From positions 1-64,000 of the forward strand of contig JADIIU010000056.1 of the NCBI GenBank assembly GCA_027603945.1: DNA of 64,000 nt, in the 5' to 3' direction. Both the position numbers and the translations under genes were made by a program. Under the pieces are notes generated by a model. That model was not told the DNA's origin, made no database searches, and saw only the letters and a program-made list of their open reading frames with translations. Below are positions 23,160 through 35,801 of the stretch, piece after piece. Position 1 is the stretch's first letter, and each line of letters starts with the position of its first letter. The DNA is from Terramyces sp. JEL0728 (lineage: Eukaryota; Chytridiomycota; Chytridiomycetes; Rhizophydiales; Terramycetaceae).

Positions 23160-24304
23160 TTAACTGCGGTAGGGAAATGTTGTCTTTTTATCATCATCTA
23201 AGAGCCCCGACCAAATTATTATTTCCATTTTCGGTTTGGCCAAGAGGCGCAATCAAGTGAAACGATTCAAAGATTACGATCTGGCCAATCAAATCGCATA
23301 AAGTTCCGCAGGCACTATTGGACACAGTGGGCTCCATGTAAAATGTTTTAAATAGCTGTCAAGCCATCATTGCAAAATCACATACGATGGAATAGCGAGG
23401 CAGTAATAGCCATATTGTACGCTATTTGAAGGTAAATAATAACAGAAAAGATCTTGTGATGGGTCTCGAGTTTCACATTGAGGATCAATCTTTTGATTGA
23501 TTACTGAATCAAGGTGGCAGTGTCAAGCCCATTATTAACACTACCCCAAAATTAAATTAAAATGAAAGGGAGAATACAAGTGTATATCACAGCTGAAAAT
23601 TGGCACTACTGTATTCAGAAACTTGTTTTTCCTTTCTCCGCCCTACGTTGGCACTTCCGATTTGGAAGCCTAAAGAGGATGGTTACACACAGTTTTATTC
23701 ACATGAACCAACTAATACTCTGGCTTCAACGAACCGCAAGTAATACCAACCCCAACTAGAGATGTATTGTAACCAGTAGTGTTTTCCTGGACGCACTTGG
23801 AATGTCGTTCGTTTCATGTTGATGATATCAGTTTGGTGGCAGTGAATGTGACAAACGAGATCCCTGATTATCAGGCTAATCAAATCAGGCGGGCTCTGTT
23901 GTTCCATTGTTAATTTGCTTTGAATTATCAGTGAAGCCAAGTACATGAATGATCTAGTAAGAATGATCTCATGCTACTTTTGAAACCGCAGAGCAGTAGA
24001 TTTGTTCTTTGTGTTACCATTGATATCGGACATTGATGGTCTTTGAAGATGAACTGATTTGATCAAATCAGCACAAATCAAATTCATTCAATCAGCGGCA
24101 AAATTAATGCTCAATGAACTTTAACCTCTTGGCATTGCGCAGCAATCACTGCCGTTTATAGTGCTCTGATTGGGCAAGTTGTTTTTGCCGCCTGGAATGA
24201 TCGCAGTAATAGCCAAGTAGAACAATTAGGCTTCCGGACCAACATGGACTCTTATGGCACAAAAAGAGGACTATTTCTGAGAAAAAGTACACTGAAAACT
24301 TTAT
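23160..24304. other. Intergenic 1.1 kb, nothing recognised
   Basis: Long 5' region of the GATA factor, with the 3' end of RAD51 on the far side. Short frames at 23562-23759 and 23695-23946 have no supportable product. It could hold regulatory sites, but I cannot define any. Confidence 0.5.
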
Positions 24305-25426
<1,122 letters not shown>

Positions 25427-25576
25427 TGAGATTAGTAGATTTCGGACAAAAATTTCGAGTCACTGATTAATCCATTGATTGGATGATTTCAATGAGAATA
25501 GAACTAATTTTACCCAGGTTCAGAAATAATTCTACTGCTATAATCTGCCGATTGACAACAAATAAGTACAACTAAT

Positions 25577-26107
25577 TTATTCTGACAGTGTCCATCTAGT
25601 AAGCTCCTTGAATTGGTGGCGCTGCAACAAATCAATGCTTTTAACGACATCATAAACAACCAAGTCCCATTCTTGATTTCTAATATCAGTCCATGTCTGG
25701 CTCGCTATAGCAAGTAGCTCCTCCAATTCAGCACCGTTGAACTCCCTTGATTTAATCCCATGGTTCAGATAGGCAAGGGATATATGATCCATACGCTTTA
25801 CCCTTATTTCTGGAAATATGCTTTTCAAGCTGATCAGTGTTTCACCGGCAAATACAGTTGGGATTATAATACTTTTTGCGGTTTTAATTGGTGGGTAGAA
25901 TGTAGGCGGCTTTAACTGGTGAATATTTGCTTTAATTTCATCAATTACTGCAGAAATAATTTCCATATCAGCCTCAAAAAACCCAGTCAGTGATATATGG
26001 GGTGGATACTGATGGGCTTCATTAGGTATTGATAGAGTAGAGTTGAAGTAATCCAGACAGTATTGCTTTAAAATTCCATTTGGTTCTAAATAAATAATGA
26101 ATGCCAT
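25577..26107 (-). CDS. 2H phosphoesterase superfamily protein
   Basis: A 176-aa single-exon protein with two H-x-S motifs about 70 residues apart: HISLTGF (H37) and HISLAYL (H108). This pair is the signature of 2H phosphoesterases (LigT/CPDase/ThpR and USB1-like), which act on 2',3'-cyclic or 3'-terminal phosphates of RNA or on cyclic nucleotides. The N-terminal strand AFIIYLEP also suits the fold. I cannot assign the substrate. Roles in tRNA-splicing by-product turnover are known for fungal CPDases. Confidence 0.75.
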   Translation of the reverse strand: MAFIIYLEPNGILKQYCLDYFNSTLSIPNEAHQYPPHISLTGFFEADMEIISAVIDEIKANIHQLKPPTFYPPIKTAKSIIIPTVFAGETLISLKSIFPEIRVKRMDHISLAYLNHGIKSREFNGAELEELLAIASQTWTDIRNQEWDLVVYDVVKSIDLLQRHQFKELTRWTLSE

Positions 26108-26575
26108 TTATTTTTGTGAAACAAAATTCCTTTTGCTTCCACGTAAAACTCGAGATACTATTTTCCAGATGAGTAACCATCTATAAAATGGTTTGGTTGC
26201 CAATCTGGAATTGAAATTTACAAGTTTCTCAAGTTATCCTTATTTTTAATTTTTTCGTCTTAACAGCAAATGACCGTTTTAATCTGCATATGGAAATTGC
26301 TTGTATTTCCTTCAATGGGGTCAAAAATTTATTGAAAATGGGAATACTGGTATATCAGAGCATAATAATTCCTTTATTAGCTGTTGCACATTGCAACTCT
26401 CGCGACGATGAATTCGGCTACTCAACTATTCCATCCATCGCTTGGATAGGGTAGGTTATCACTCGGAATTGAGCTACGAGAAGTTTAGAGCTGTATATTT
26501 GAGTAGTTATGTCTTGATGGACGACTAACGAGCATTCGGGTAGATGAAATGAAAAACATGATATATTTGCAAACG
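26108..26575. other. Intergenic, nothing recognised
   Basis: Between the 2H phosphoesterase start and the small orphan gene at 26576. No other gene seen. Confidence 0.4.
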
Positions 26576-26806
26576 CTAATTCAACATAGTCGCAAGTAGG
26601 ACATCAGGAGAAACCGATTTAATCTCTTCGTATTTCTTCCCGAAATCGTATCCTTGTGTTTCTAGCTGCAAGATTTCATGGATAGTCAGGTTTTGAAGAT
26701 TCAATGATACTTTGAGCATCGCATATTGAAGTAGGTCGGGTAATTGGATGATTTTCTAATGTTAGAATCATTTTACAGTGTGAGATAGATGGTTCTGTTT
26801 AGACAT
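26576..26806 (-). CDS. Small orphan protein, QYAMLK/SxDVLxATxL family
   Basis: Spliced 69-aa protein. Exon 1 encodes MSKQNHLSHT. A 21-nt intron (26756-26776, GTAAAATGATTCTAACATTAG minus its final base in the quoted limit) follows. Exon 2 encodes the core LQYAMLKVSLNLQ..LTIHEILQLE, and the end reads SPDVLLATMLN. The same core and ending occur at 46.2, 48.4, 49.2 and 50.0 kb, with a shorter relative at 34.8 kb. The core is likely an amphipathic helix. No known domain is recognised. Family conservation, not length, is the evidence that this is a gene. Confidence 0.65.
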
Positions 26807-27432
26807 ATTTTGGTAAGGCGTTTTTCACTTATCACTCTTATTTCCCGTATTGTCTGTTTTTGGAAACCAGAAAAGGTCCCTTTCTAATGATGCATGAAGT
26901 ACTACATCAATAAATGGCCGGACATTTGTGATTGTTTTGAATCTAACTAGCTGTTTTATTGACGTCTAGATTGTAAGAGAAGCACCGAGTTTTGATCCAC
27001 CACCCGGCAAACAGTCGTAGGGAATAAATAGCGAATTGCACAGGAAATTAATATTCAATTGAAATATGCAACTTCCGAGATATTTCTAGGAGTGCGGGTA
27101 ACTGTTGATGCTTCTTGCTGATAATTACAGGCTTTGTTGGTACGTAACACAATAATATTGGTTTTTATTACAGATGAGCATTCAACTTTTATTAGAAATC
27201 GTATCAATTTGACTTATTTTCGGGACTTTTGACCATGTGAGTCAAATCAACAATTTTCTTTCGGTTAATTTCGCTCAGACAGTAATGGGTGATAAAAATT
27301 CAACAACAACTTTAAATTCATCCTTCAATCACTTTAAATTGACCAGAAATACTTTTATTTTTGAGTTTCAAAGTGTTTCATTGTCTCTTTTCGGCTTGGT
27401 TTTCTTGGGCGGAGTTTTCAAAAAAGCTGACG
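26807..27432. other. Intergenic, nothing recognised
   Basis: Divergent upstream region between the small orphan gene and the kinase-GTPase gene. No RNA gene or clear promoter box found. Confidence 0.4.
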
Positions 27433-30211
27433 ATGGACAAATCAAATTCATTGTTGGCAAACATTGCCCTAAGCATTAATAAGAGATTGGCAGGCAGAGG
27501 CGGCTGCGGACAAGTCTATTATGCGATTTATTCAGGACGGGAAGCTGTTGCAAAAGTAGCTACGCAAACAAAGCATGAAGATATTATTTTAAGGGAATAC
27601 AAAATGATGAAGGAGTTGACTTCAGAATACACTGTAGCGGCAATTGTGTTCTTGCATGGCGCTTCCATTACCTTGCCGGAGGAAGAGGATAAAGTCCCCG
27701 TCCCAAGATCCTGTTTATTCATGGAGTGGATGAACTGGGGTAGACCGACGCTAATAATAGGTACACTGGGACAGTATATTGTCAAGGAAAGTAAACTGGA
27801 CGCAATGGAGCCGGAATTCATCAAGAAAAGAAGCGTTATTCTTCAGCAGCGAGCAGGGATAATGCTAATGGCCTGTAAAGGGATCGAATATATTCACAGA
27901 AAGGGATATGTGCACCTGGATATCAAAGCAGAAAACGTGTTGCTGGATTATCATAACAATAAACTTCAGGCAAAGATATCCGATTTTGGGTCTGTGCTCA
28001 AGGAGGGGTCCGTAACTGGAGTTTTTCAGACACCAGGTTATGTGCCTCCAGAATCAAAGAAATCCAATTCGGTACATTGCTATTAACATAGAAAACCAAC
28101 AAATATGATATCTTTGCGTTTGGGAGCATGTTGATTCATATTGTCATGCTGGAAAACTTTCCATTCATGTGGAATGGAACTCCAAAGACTTTTGAAGGAA
28201 AGGAAGACTTTTTGAAGGAGCATTTGACAGATAGAAATTTGTTGCAAATTATACTAAAGGCCATTGCCCCAGAACCATTCAACCGTCCCTCCATTTTGTC
28301 TGTGGTTGACATGGTATCCAAACTGAATGAAACTTCATTCAAATTAGCCAAGCCTGGAGAGTCACCATTGCAGAAAAAGAATATCGTAGCTGGTACATTT
28401 GTATTCATTTAGGTATGAGTGTAATGTCGGTTGTAAATGAAATTTCCGAGATGACGCAAGATACTGCAGCAGGATATTTATTCCAAGAATTGGGGATTTC
28501 AAAGTCCAAATGTTCGTGGAGTCAGTTTTGGGAGAAGTATTGCGCTAGATTCTTGAAGGATGCAAATTACATCAATCAGGAACGATTTAGAGTCGAATTT
28601 GGAATCAACAGAAACTATGTTTCTATTGCAAACATTAATAATACGCTTTTTAGAGAACTTCCAATGAAACAGGAAATGGGAGACGAGCAGATTTGGAAAG
28701 ACCAAATAATGGATACCCTTCAACAAACTCATGCCAAGTGCAAACAAAACAACGTTTATGTCTCAAAGATGGACCTCGACGGGTTTAATCTAGCACCGGA
28801 AATCAAAAACAACCTCAACAGTAACATGGTGTTCAAGTTTGGAGCTCCTCAAAACCCCAAAACCAAAACTCCAAAGTTAAGCGATGGAGACGAGGGGAGA
28901 GTTGCTAATCTGATTATTCTAGGCGCAAATCAAACTGGGAAATCCTCACTAATAGGAAGTTTAATGAATGGGCAAGTGTTTTGTTAATCCAAGTGATGAC
29001 ACCAAGGTGGTTGCTGCCAATCTGGTCACAGGACAAGCTGTTAAATCTACTATGGAGCAGGCTTGGGTTTCTGGAGAAGATAGAATTGCCACTTGGGAAT
29101 TCAAGACGGAAAAGTACACTGTAGCGATCAATGATACTCCTGGACACAATGGATTTTTGAGAAATTTAGTTACTGGTGCTTCAATTGTAATTATATTTAA
29201 CAGCAGGCTGATTTTGCACTCATTTTGATTTCTCCAAACTTGGATCAATTCGAACTAGAAGACCACCCCGGAAGCGAAACCAGGAAACAACTACTTTTGG
29301 CGAAACACTTGGGAATCAATCGTTTGATTATTGTTGTGAACAAAATGGACGAGAGTAACTATTCGGAGACTGTTTTCACTGACATTCAGATGAAATTTAA
29401 GAATATCTTGTCTATAATCGGGTATTTCCCTCAATCGTGCCCGTTTGTGCCTGTATCTGGACTAACGAGCGAAAATATCCTGCGCAGCTCATCGAAAATG
29501 CCTTGGTATCATGGATGGAAAGCTGATACTTTTTATGAGCCTTCACACGGCCTGTCGCTCAGGGAAGCGGTCAACTCGGTTGAAATTGTATCTGACAATA
29601 ACAAACCCTTGCGGCTGCCGATACAGAAAGTGGTTGCTGACGCTACTGGAACCACAATTTTTGGAAGAATCATGTATGGGACTCTCACAACTGGAATGAA
29701 GATCAAACTAAACCCTGGATCAATTGTTACAGAAGTAGAATCTATCCATTCCAACGATGGCGTTCCATACACGACAGTAAACAAGTATCATCAGGGATTC
29801 ATTAGGGTGCGCTTACCTCTCATGAATGCCAATATTACTACAAGAATGGTTATATCCAATCCAAAAAGGGGGCCAGCAGTCGATATATCTTCGTTTATAG
29901 CGATTTTAACTATACTCCCGATTCCAGGAAAGTTGGTGTCGAAAACAGCACTGCAAATGCTTACCTCAACATTGACCAATTACTGTCAGATTACAAGGTT
30001 GATTCAAAAATTAGATCCGCATACTGGTAAAGTACTTCAAGAACGTCCTCGATACCTGGTGCATGACGATGTTGCAGTAGTTGAGTTAGTAAACTTGCAA
30101 ACTGTTTGTTTAGATACCTTTACCGAGTTTCCAGAACTGGGAAGATTTACGCTGCAGCAAGATGGACGCGCCATAGCAATTGGTGTAATTACATCCATTA
30201 GAAGAGCTTAA
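27433..30211 (+). CDS. Protein kinase fused to EF-1alpha-like GTPase
   Basis: Predicted 895-aa fusion. Residues ~15-300 are a Ser/Thr or TKL-like kinase: glycine loop GRGGCGQV, AVAK lysine, HLDIKAENVLL catalytic loop (HRD changed to HLD), DFG, and C-lobe NRPS. Residues ~320-480 are a helical linker I do not recognise (SWSQFWEKYCARFL). From ~485 comes a translational-GTPase domain: P-loop GANQTGKSS, NDTPGH (544-548), VNKMD (605-609), then EF-1alpha-type beta-barrels ending LGRFTLQQDGRAIAIGVI. Introns: 28072-28091 (20 nt), 28393-28412 (20 nt), 28976-29006 (31 nt), 29187-29206 (20 nt). The second intron makes the fusion. Without it the kinase stops at 28412 and the next ATG is 2 nt later. Exon lengths sum to a multiple of three. 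The 31-nt intron is the weakest join. Confidence 0.75.
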
Positions 30212-30304
30212 TTAATATAATACTAGTCAATGAATTGATCTCATGCTCAATCCAGATATTTCCGAGCACAAAAACTCTTATCGGAACCTTTATTCTACTT
30301 TATT

Positions 30305-31660
30305 CTATGTTTGTACAGCATTTCCAACTTCATTCGCTTCTTCCTTGACCACATCTTCCTTGTTCCTTCTGTTTTCATTCTTGAAGAATAAAGATGTGAC
30401 AGCCGCTATTCCTGCGCCAATAACCAACAGCAATACCCCATATTTCAAATTGCCATCAAAGGAAAGTGCATTAGATACAAACAAGAAGAATATCCCTCCA
30501 GCATTGCCGCCCAGTAAGAGGAACCCTGCAGATGTCCCTTCATCGATGGGAAAGGTTACTTCAACCCCCAATTCAAGAACCATCGGGACAATAGGAAACC
30601 CGCCTAATCCAAACAACACAGATCCAATATACCACAAATACAGGCTATCTGGCTGGCATCCAATAAAACACAAGATTGAACCGGCTGTTGTAACAAAGCA
30701 GCAGATCTTTAAAACCATTGCATGATTCTTTGAGAAATCCAAGTACGGACCAATAACGGCTGCAGATACAATCCCAACTACGATTGTCACTACGCCTAAA
30801 TTACCAGCATCAGACTCTGAATATCCAAAGGGTGTAACGTAATTGGAAATCAAAGTGATATAAGCGTTAAACATCCCCAGCATTGCTGTGAGGATCACAA
30901 ACAAGTATACAAACTGTCTCGTAGAGAATAATCTTTTCAAACCTTCCTTGAAAGTAATTGGAGCGATATCAGCTGAATGAGAGGGTGGGGTTTTTGGTTT
31001 ATCCTCAACCCAGAATGCTGGAACTACTGGAATAAACGAAATTCCCAAAATAATCAGGTTCTGCATTAGTAAACACTTACATAATACAAAAAGGTATTTG
31101 GGTCAGAGTCAGAAACGATTCCAGGACCAAGGGCCAGTGCGATAATGGATCCAAGGGTTTGTGCGAGTGACATAACAGAGTTGGCCATCGTTCTTTCATT
31201 GGGCCCAAACCACAAGGCGCACACTTTTGTTGGAGCTAAATTAGAGCATATCAATACCATCAAGCAGGAAAGGTTGTCCAGATCCTGACAGCACCTGCCC
31301 CATAAAACACAAAATATATTTCGTAATTCCACCAGTAAAATCCCCAATTACTCTTATGAGAGACCCAAGGAACGTCAAAAACACTCCAACAAATATCGAA
31401 GCTCTGGTTCCTTTGGTGTCCAGAACCCAGCTTGAAACAGGACTAATCAGTACAAAGAGTATAAAGTAGATTATCGATAGAAAGTTGATTGCGAACGAAG
31501 ATACTTGATAGTACTTTTCCGAGGATGGGGTGATTGAGCCAAATGACGACCACTGTGTTGCGTTGGCGATGTTGGCCATGGCCACCACGAATGCTATGAA
31601 GAAGCGCTTGCGGTATAGGACGAATGGTTGCTCAATCATTAAAAAGTCAAATTTCCTCAT
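30305..31660 (-). CDS. SLC49/FLVCR-type MFS transporter
   Basis: About 437 aa with roughly 12 hydrophobic segments. Features suggest the SLC49 group (FLVCR/DIRC2/MFSD7), linked in animals to heme, choline or pyridoxine transport: WSSFGSITPSSEKYYQVS in the first half, WVLDTKGTRAS in the conserved loop 2-3, and ALWFGPNERTMANSVMSLAQTLGS in mid-protein. Introns at 31236-31257 (22 nt, GTATTG...CTCTAATTTAG) and 31061-31080 (20 nt, GTAAGTGTTTACTAATGCAG) restore continuous membrane segments. The C-terminus is basic then acidic and cytosolic. The substrate cannot be read from the sequence. Confidence 0.8.
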
Positions 31661-31786
31661 TGTTTTTCAAAAAGCCACCAATGGATCGCGGCTGCTCACG
31701 AGATGTTGCACAAGTCCAAAAGTTACCAAGGATATATAAATAAGCGTGCTGGATATTACATCATTCAAAAAGTGAAAAATTTATTC

Positions 31787-34423
31787 TTACTTCAAGGATT
31801 TGGAAAGTGCCATCAAAGTACCAACAAAGGTCAAGATCATCTTTGGCTTGACTTCAACGATATCTTCTGGCAATACGAAAATGGTAGCACCCAATTTACG
31901 AGCAATAGAGATTGCATATTTGGCATTCAATTTAGACAATTCTTCTAATATTAATGAGGATTACCTGTATCACCCTTGGAAACGAGTTCATAGTTGACAA
32001 TACCTGGTTTAATTGCGTTCAACAAGTCAAGGAAGAATACAGCGTTCTTCAACGATGAGTCTTTGAAATTAGCCATAGTGGAGTGCTTTCCATTGTTCTT
32101 TACAGCGTGGTTGGCCCAGTTGATCATATCATTATCTGTGATTTCAACACCGCCTTGCGACAAGGTTTTCAAAGTTTGGATAATATGCTCTCTCATCAAT
32201 TGCCATACCAAAGCAAGTGTGAGTTTCTTGTTTCCGTCAACAATATCAGAACCGCCAATACCAACTAGGGAGAACTTTAATGCCTTACCCAAGATCGTTA
32301 CATAGTTGCAATTTTCTACTTTTTTGAATTTAGAAGCGATTGGGGCTGGTTTGTTTACTTTTTTCCAATCAACAAACTCTGGTTTTACTTTGTCAATTGC
32401 TTGCAAAAGAATGAGACCATCAGTCAAATCATCAAACAAGTTGTTGACGAATGGATCAACACCTAATGAGTTGAGCCATAATGCAAATGCTCTAGCTTCA
32501 CGATCACCTTCAGAATCAAACAAGCTGCTATCTAATCCAGCCATTTCAGCTTCAGTCAATTTTTCTAGTCCAGGATGAGTGTTGAACAAGTGAGCAACGA
32601 ATGCAAAGTTCAATTTTTGGTTTCCTTCTACCAAAGTTTTAGGAGAGATATACTTTCTACATCCAATTTTGTCTGCATTTTGTAAAATCTGTTCGGCTCT
32701 TTGCAACAAGTCAGAGGTTTGCAATGGGGCCTTTGAACATTGGGCTGGAGCTAATTGATTCAACAAGATCGTATAGTTTTCACCATCTTTTACATCAGAC
32801 CCAAAGTTCTTTACAGTTCGTTTGTGGCCAGCTTTTCCCAAGTGGTAGTTGAACCATCTCAACAGGATTTGTTCAACTGGTAATTTGAGGAAATCTTCGA
32901 GATTTTCTCCATTAAGCAGCAATCTGAACAATTCAGGATGAACCTTGATATCGATATTTGCTTGCAAACCAATTTTGATGATTTGCCAAATTAGCCCCAA
33001 AATCAAGTGTTCTCTTCCTTCAATCAAATCGTTAGCCCCAATGTTGACAACGGAACAGCCAATAGCCTTGGCACTATTAACTACGACGTTATTGTTTTCA
33101 GTCATTTGGAAGGCGTTTAATTTTTTGTTGACGTTCAATACACGTTCGTCAATAGTTCCAGGGACAGAGTCGTTGATAAGTTTTGCTAAAAGCAAACCAT
33201 CTACATTAAAATGGATTACCTTTGCATTCAGAAAAGATTTGCATTGATTTTGGATCGATAGGCAGTCTCGACGCCAATAATTTATCCGAGCCAAGTTGTT
33301 GGTTGATGTGGATAGTGAAAGATTCCTTTTCGTCCTCATTGATGGTGTGCGTAGTGTTTTCCATGTGTCCGTGTAAAACAATCTTTTTGTCATCTCTATG
33401 GCCAACATGAGATGCTCCCTTTTCTTTACGCACATCAGAGACTGCAGTCAAGAAACCTTCAAAGGTTACTAATCCTGCATCGTTAGTGAGCGATAATTGC
33501 GCGATTTTAGAGATAACCGCTTGAGCGCTTTCTCCAGCTTTAGTAGCAATAGCAGATAATTCGGTAGGATGAATACGGTCTATTGTTAAATTACGCGATA
33601 CCTGATTTATCTTTATCAGAAGCTGCAAATTGTTGGTGGAAAGCAGCAATTTCGGAGGCTGTAAAGTATGGATATTTTGATGCTAAACTAACTGTATTGA
33701 TTCCCATATTGTTTTTATAATTTTGTTCTGATTCAAATGTTTCCAAAGGTTTCGATAATGAGACAGGAATTGAAGTTGGCAAATTGGCGTGTCTATTTGT
33801 TAGAAACCCGTGACTTTTAATCCACGTTTCGCGGTTGCAACTTACATTATAGGCTTTGTTACAGATACTCTTTGCGGAACAGGTTCTGGCTGTGGAATGA
33901 CTGGTTTTGGCGGGAGTTGATAGGTTGTTGGTGCCGGTTTTGGAACAGATGCAACTGGAGGAGAATAGGTATTTGCAGTGTATGAAGGAGCGCTATGCTG
34001 TAAGATTGGAGTAGTTCTCGGTAATTCCGGTACAGCAGGAGTCATTTTCTGCATGTTATTTGGTTTTTCGGCTGCACTTAGTCTTTGAACTGCCGGTGCT
34101 TGATGACTCTGATAATTGTTTGAATTAATACCAGATTGTAAGAAAGGCGAATTAGAAACACTAGTCCTAGTTTCTTGCTGGTAGTTGTTTGAGTTAATTG
34201 TGGATTGCAAGAAAGGTGAATTAGTTACACTGCTTCTGGTTTCTTGATGAACGCTATTTCTGTTTGATGCATTTGACGGTCTCTTTACTTGCAATGCTTC
34301 ACTTGGAGCAGTATCTCCAACTGGAGTATCGTCAGTTTCCCAGTCATCCTCATCTAATGAATTCCCAAGCGTCTTTACTTCCTTTCCTAATGGTGCTTGA
34401 TTAAAATCTCGAAATCCTGACAT
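31787..34423 (-). CDS. Fimbrin/plastin with DDW acidic, proline-rich N-terminus
   Basis: Actin-bundling protein. The C-terminal ~620 residues are fimbrin: EF-hand region (ASDKDKSDRIHPTE) and four calponin-homology domains ending [23 protein letters not shown]. Introns 31945-31964 (20 nt), 33201-33219 (19 nt) and 33580-33601 (22 nt) fit. A 53-nt intron with strong ends (33793-33845, GTAAGT...CTAACAAATAG) then joins, in phase, a 193-residue N-terminal part starting at 34423. That part contains DEDDWETDD, like the Arp2/3-binding NTA of cortactin, a 23-residue tandem repeat ([18 protein letters not shown]), and a proline-rich tail. Total 840 aa. The alternative is two genes, with fimbrin starting at MGINTV (33707). 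The unbroken frame across the junction favours one gene. Confidence 0.75.
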
Positions 34424-34847
34424 TATTGTTTGTGATCTCTTGAATTTAAAATTTCGCCTTTTATATATGGTGGCTGGTTCTATTCCCCTCTTTTGAAACC
34501 TTTTGATCGGCAAAATATAAAGTTACAGCCAAGTTTTTCAAGGGATAAAGAAATGGTAGAGCATGCGGTTGAAGTTATAATGGCCAGTTGGAAATAATTA
34601 TCTCCACTTGAAAATAATTATCTCAGCACTTGCTGATCAGATATTCCATAAAAATCGACTCAAAACACAGATTCTCTGGTACCGCATTTTCTTTGAGATG
34701 CAGGATCTATAAAAGTCAATTCACAGAGCTGCTTCTACTACAGATGCGGCAACAGATTGGTTTGATTCATCAGAGCATCTGCGGTTAAATCTTGATCCAA
34801 ATAGCACTCCAAAGTTCAAAAGTATTAAATTTATATTAAGTTAAAAA
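34424..34847. other. Intergenic, nothing recognised
   Basis: Upstream region of the fimbrin gene and 3' region of the small gene at 34848. No further gene seen. Confidence 0.4.
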
Positions 34848-35011
34848 TTATTGAAGCCTTTCCTGTAATAATTTCTTGAAATCAAATCCATCCTTCTCCA
34901 TTTGTAATAGATCGTGTATGCTCTTCTTTTCCATTCCAAGGGTGATCTTTAGTAATAAATACTCCATATTCTGTTTAAAAATCTATGTTAAGTGGGTTGT
35001 ACTTGTTCCAT
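34848..35011 (-). CDS. Small orphan protein, MEYLLLK member of the tiny-protein family
   Basis: Predicted 47-aa protein. Exon 1 codes for MEQ only. A 20-nt intron GTACAACCCACTTAACATAG (34983-35002) leads to IFKQNMEYLLLKITLGMEK followed by KSIHDLLQMEKDGFDF. The core matches the 26.6-kb relative (YAMLKVSLNLQ..TIHEILQLE..GYDF), and both have an intron just before the core. It lacks the DVLEATRL ending of other members. Short length and tiny first exon lower confidence. The homology and a canonical mini-intron support it. Confidence 0.5.
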
Positions 35012-35417
35012 CGAGATCTAACGCGAAAAATCAAAAAACAACAACGAAGAAAAAACGGGTGGGGATCGGATTTTCCGCCGTTTTTTTAATTTAGAGTCAC
35101 TTATCTCGGATATGTGTGATTTGATATCACGAATACCCGGTACTTGATCGCCTTTATTTGCGACAATGCCAGTAATATGAAAAGGAAAGTCGCATGCATG
35201 TGGAATGCTAAACCATTTCCGATCAGAGAACCACTAATAATATATCGGACGATGTTGAAATAGTAGGAAAATGCGGAAAAATAGCTCATAGATCATGCTT
35301 TGAAACCGCAATACCGTGTATTCAGCAAATGAAAGTTTCCAGCTCAAACTTAAAAAGCATGCATGACCAGATCAGGACCAAATGTCGTCCATTCAAGTTT
35401 CAACAAAACTTGAAAAT
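35012..35417. other. Intergenic, nothing recognised
   Basis: Contains a GC-poor run with poly-A/T near 35030-35095. No product supported. Confidence 0.4.
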
Positions 35418-35732
35418 CTAATTGAAGCATGTTTTATTCCTTGCGGTTATATCTCTTGGCAGCCATTTCCCGAACGATTTCTTTTGACTAGCAGACATTT
35501 TCTTTATGGTCTGTTCAGCTTTGCGAGCATTCGAAGACCATACAGCACCTAATGGTTTAAAAAACTTTCCTTTTCCGACCCAAGATTTGGAATTCAAACA
35601 CTTTACATTCTTGACGTGTTCGCTCCAACGTTCTTGAGGAGTTCTTTGGGTCATGCCCGTATAAATCTGTTTTTGGCCATTTGCACGGGTGCTTTCACCC
35701 ACATATACCCAACCAGCATTGCCTTTGGACAT
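35418..35732 (-). CDS. GIY-YIG nuclease-like protein
   Basis: A 104-aa protein opening with GWVYVG and QKQIYTGMTQRTPQERWSEH, the pattern of the GIY-YIG fold (GIY as WVYVG, YIG as IYTG, then a catalytic-type Arg before a W..H helix). The C-terminal half (SNARKAEQTIKKMSASQKK) matches the A-E-x2-IK helix often seen in short family members. The start at 35732 is the first ATG. The domain is nearly the whole protein, unlike SLX1, which has a C-terminal zinc finger. Phage, bacterial or organellar origin is possible. It diverges from the next gene, 69 bp between ATGs. Confidence 0.7.
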   Translation of the reverse strand: MSKGNAGWVYVGESTRANGQKQIYTGMTQRTPQERWSEHVKNVKCLNSKSWVGKGKFFKPLGAVWSSNARKAEQTIKKMSASQKKSFGKWLPRDITARNKTCFN

Positions 35733-35801
35733 TTTTGGATTCGCACAACTTAACACACATCACGTGCTGGAATTTTTCAAATTCTTTTTTTTGACATTGC
35801 A

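Noticed and set aside
29187..29203. 17-nt intron in the EF-1alpha-like domain
   Set aside because: Frame allows it, but the 20-nt form gives TGASIAD, the same length as the EF-1alpha TGTSQAD block, and fits the usual size.
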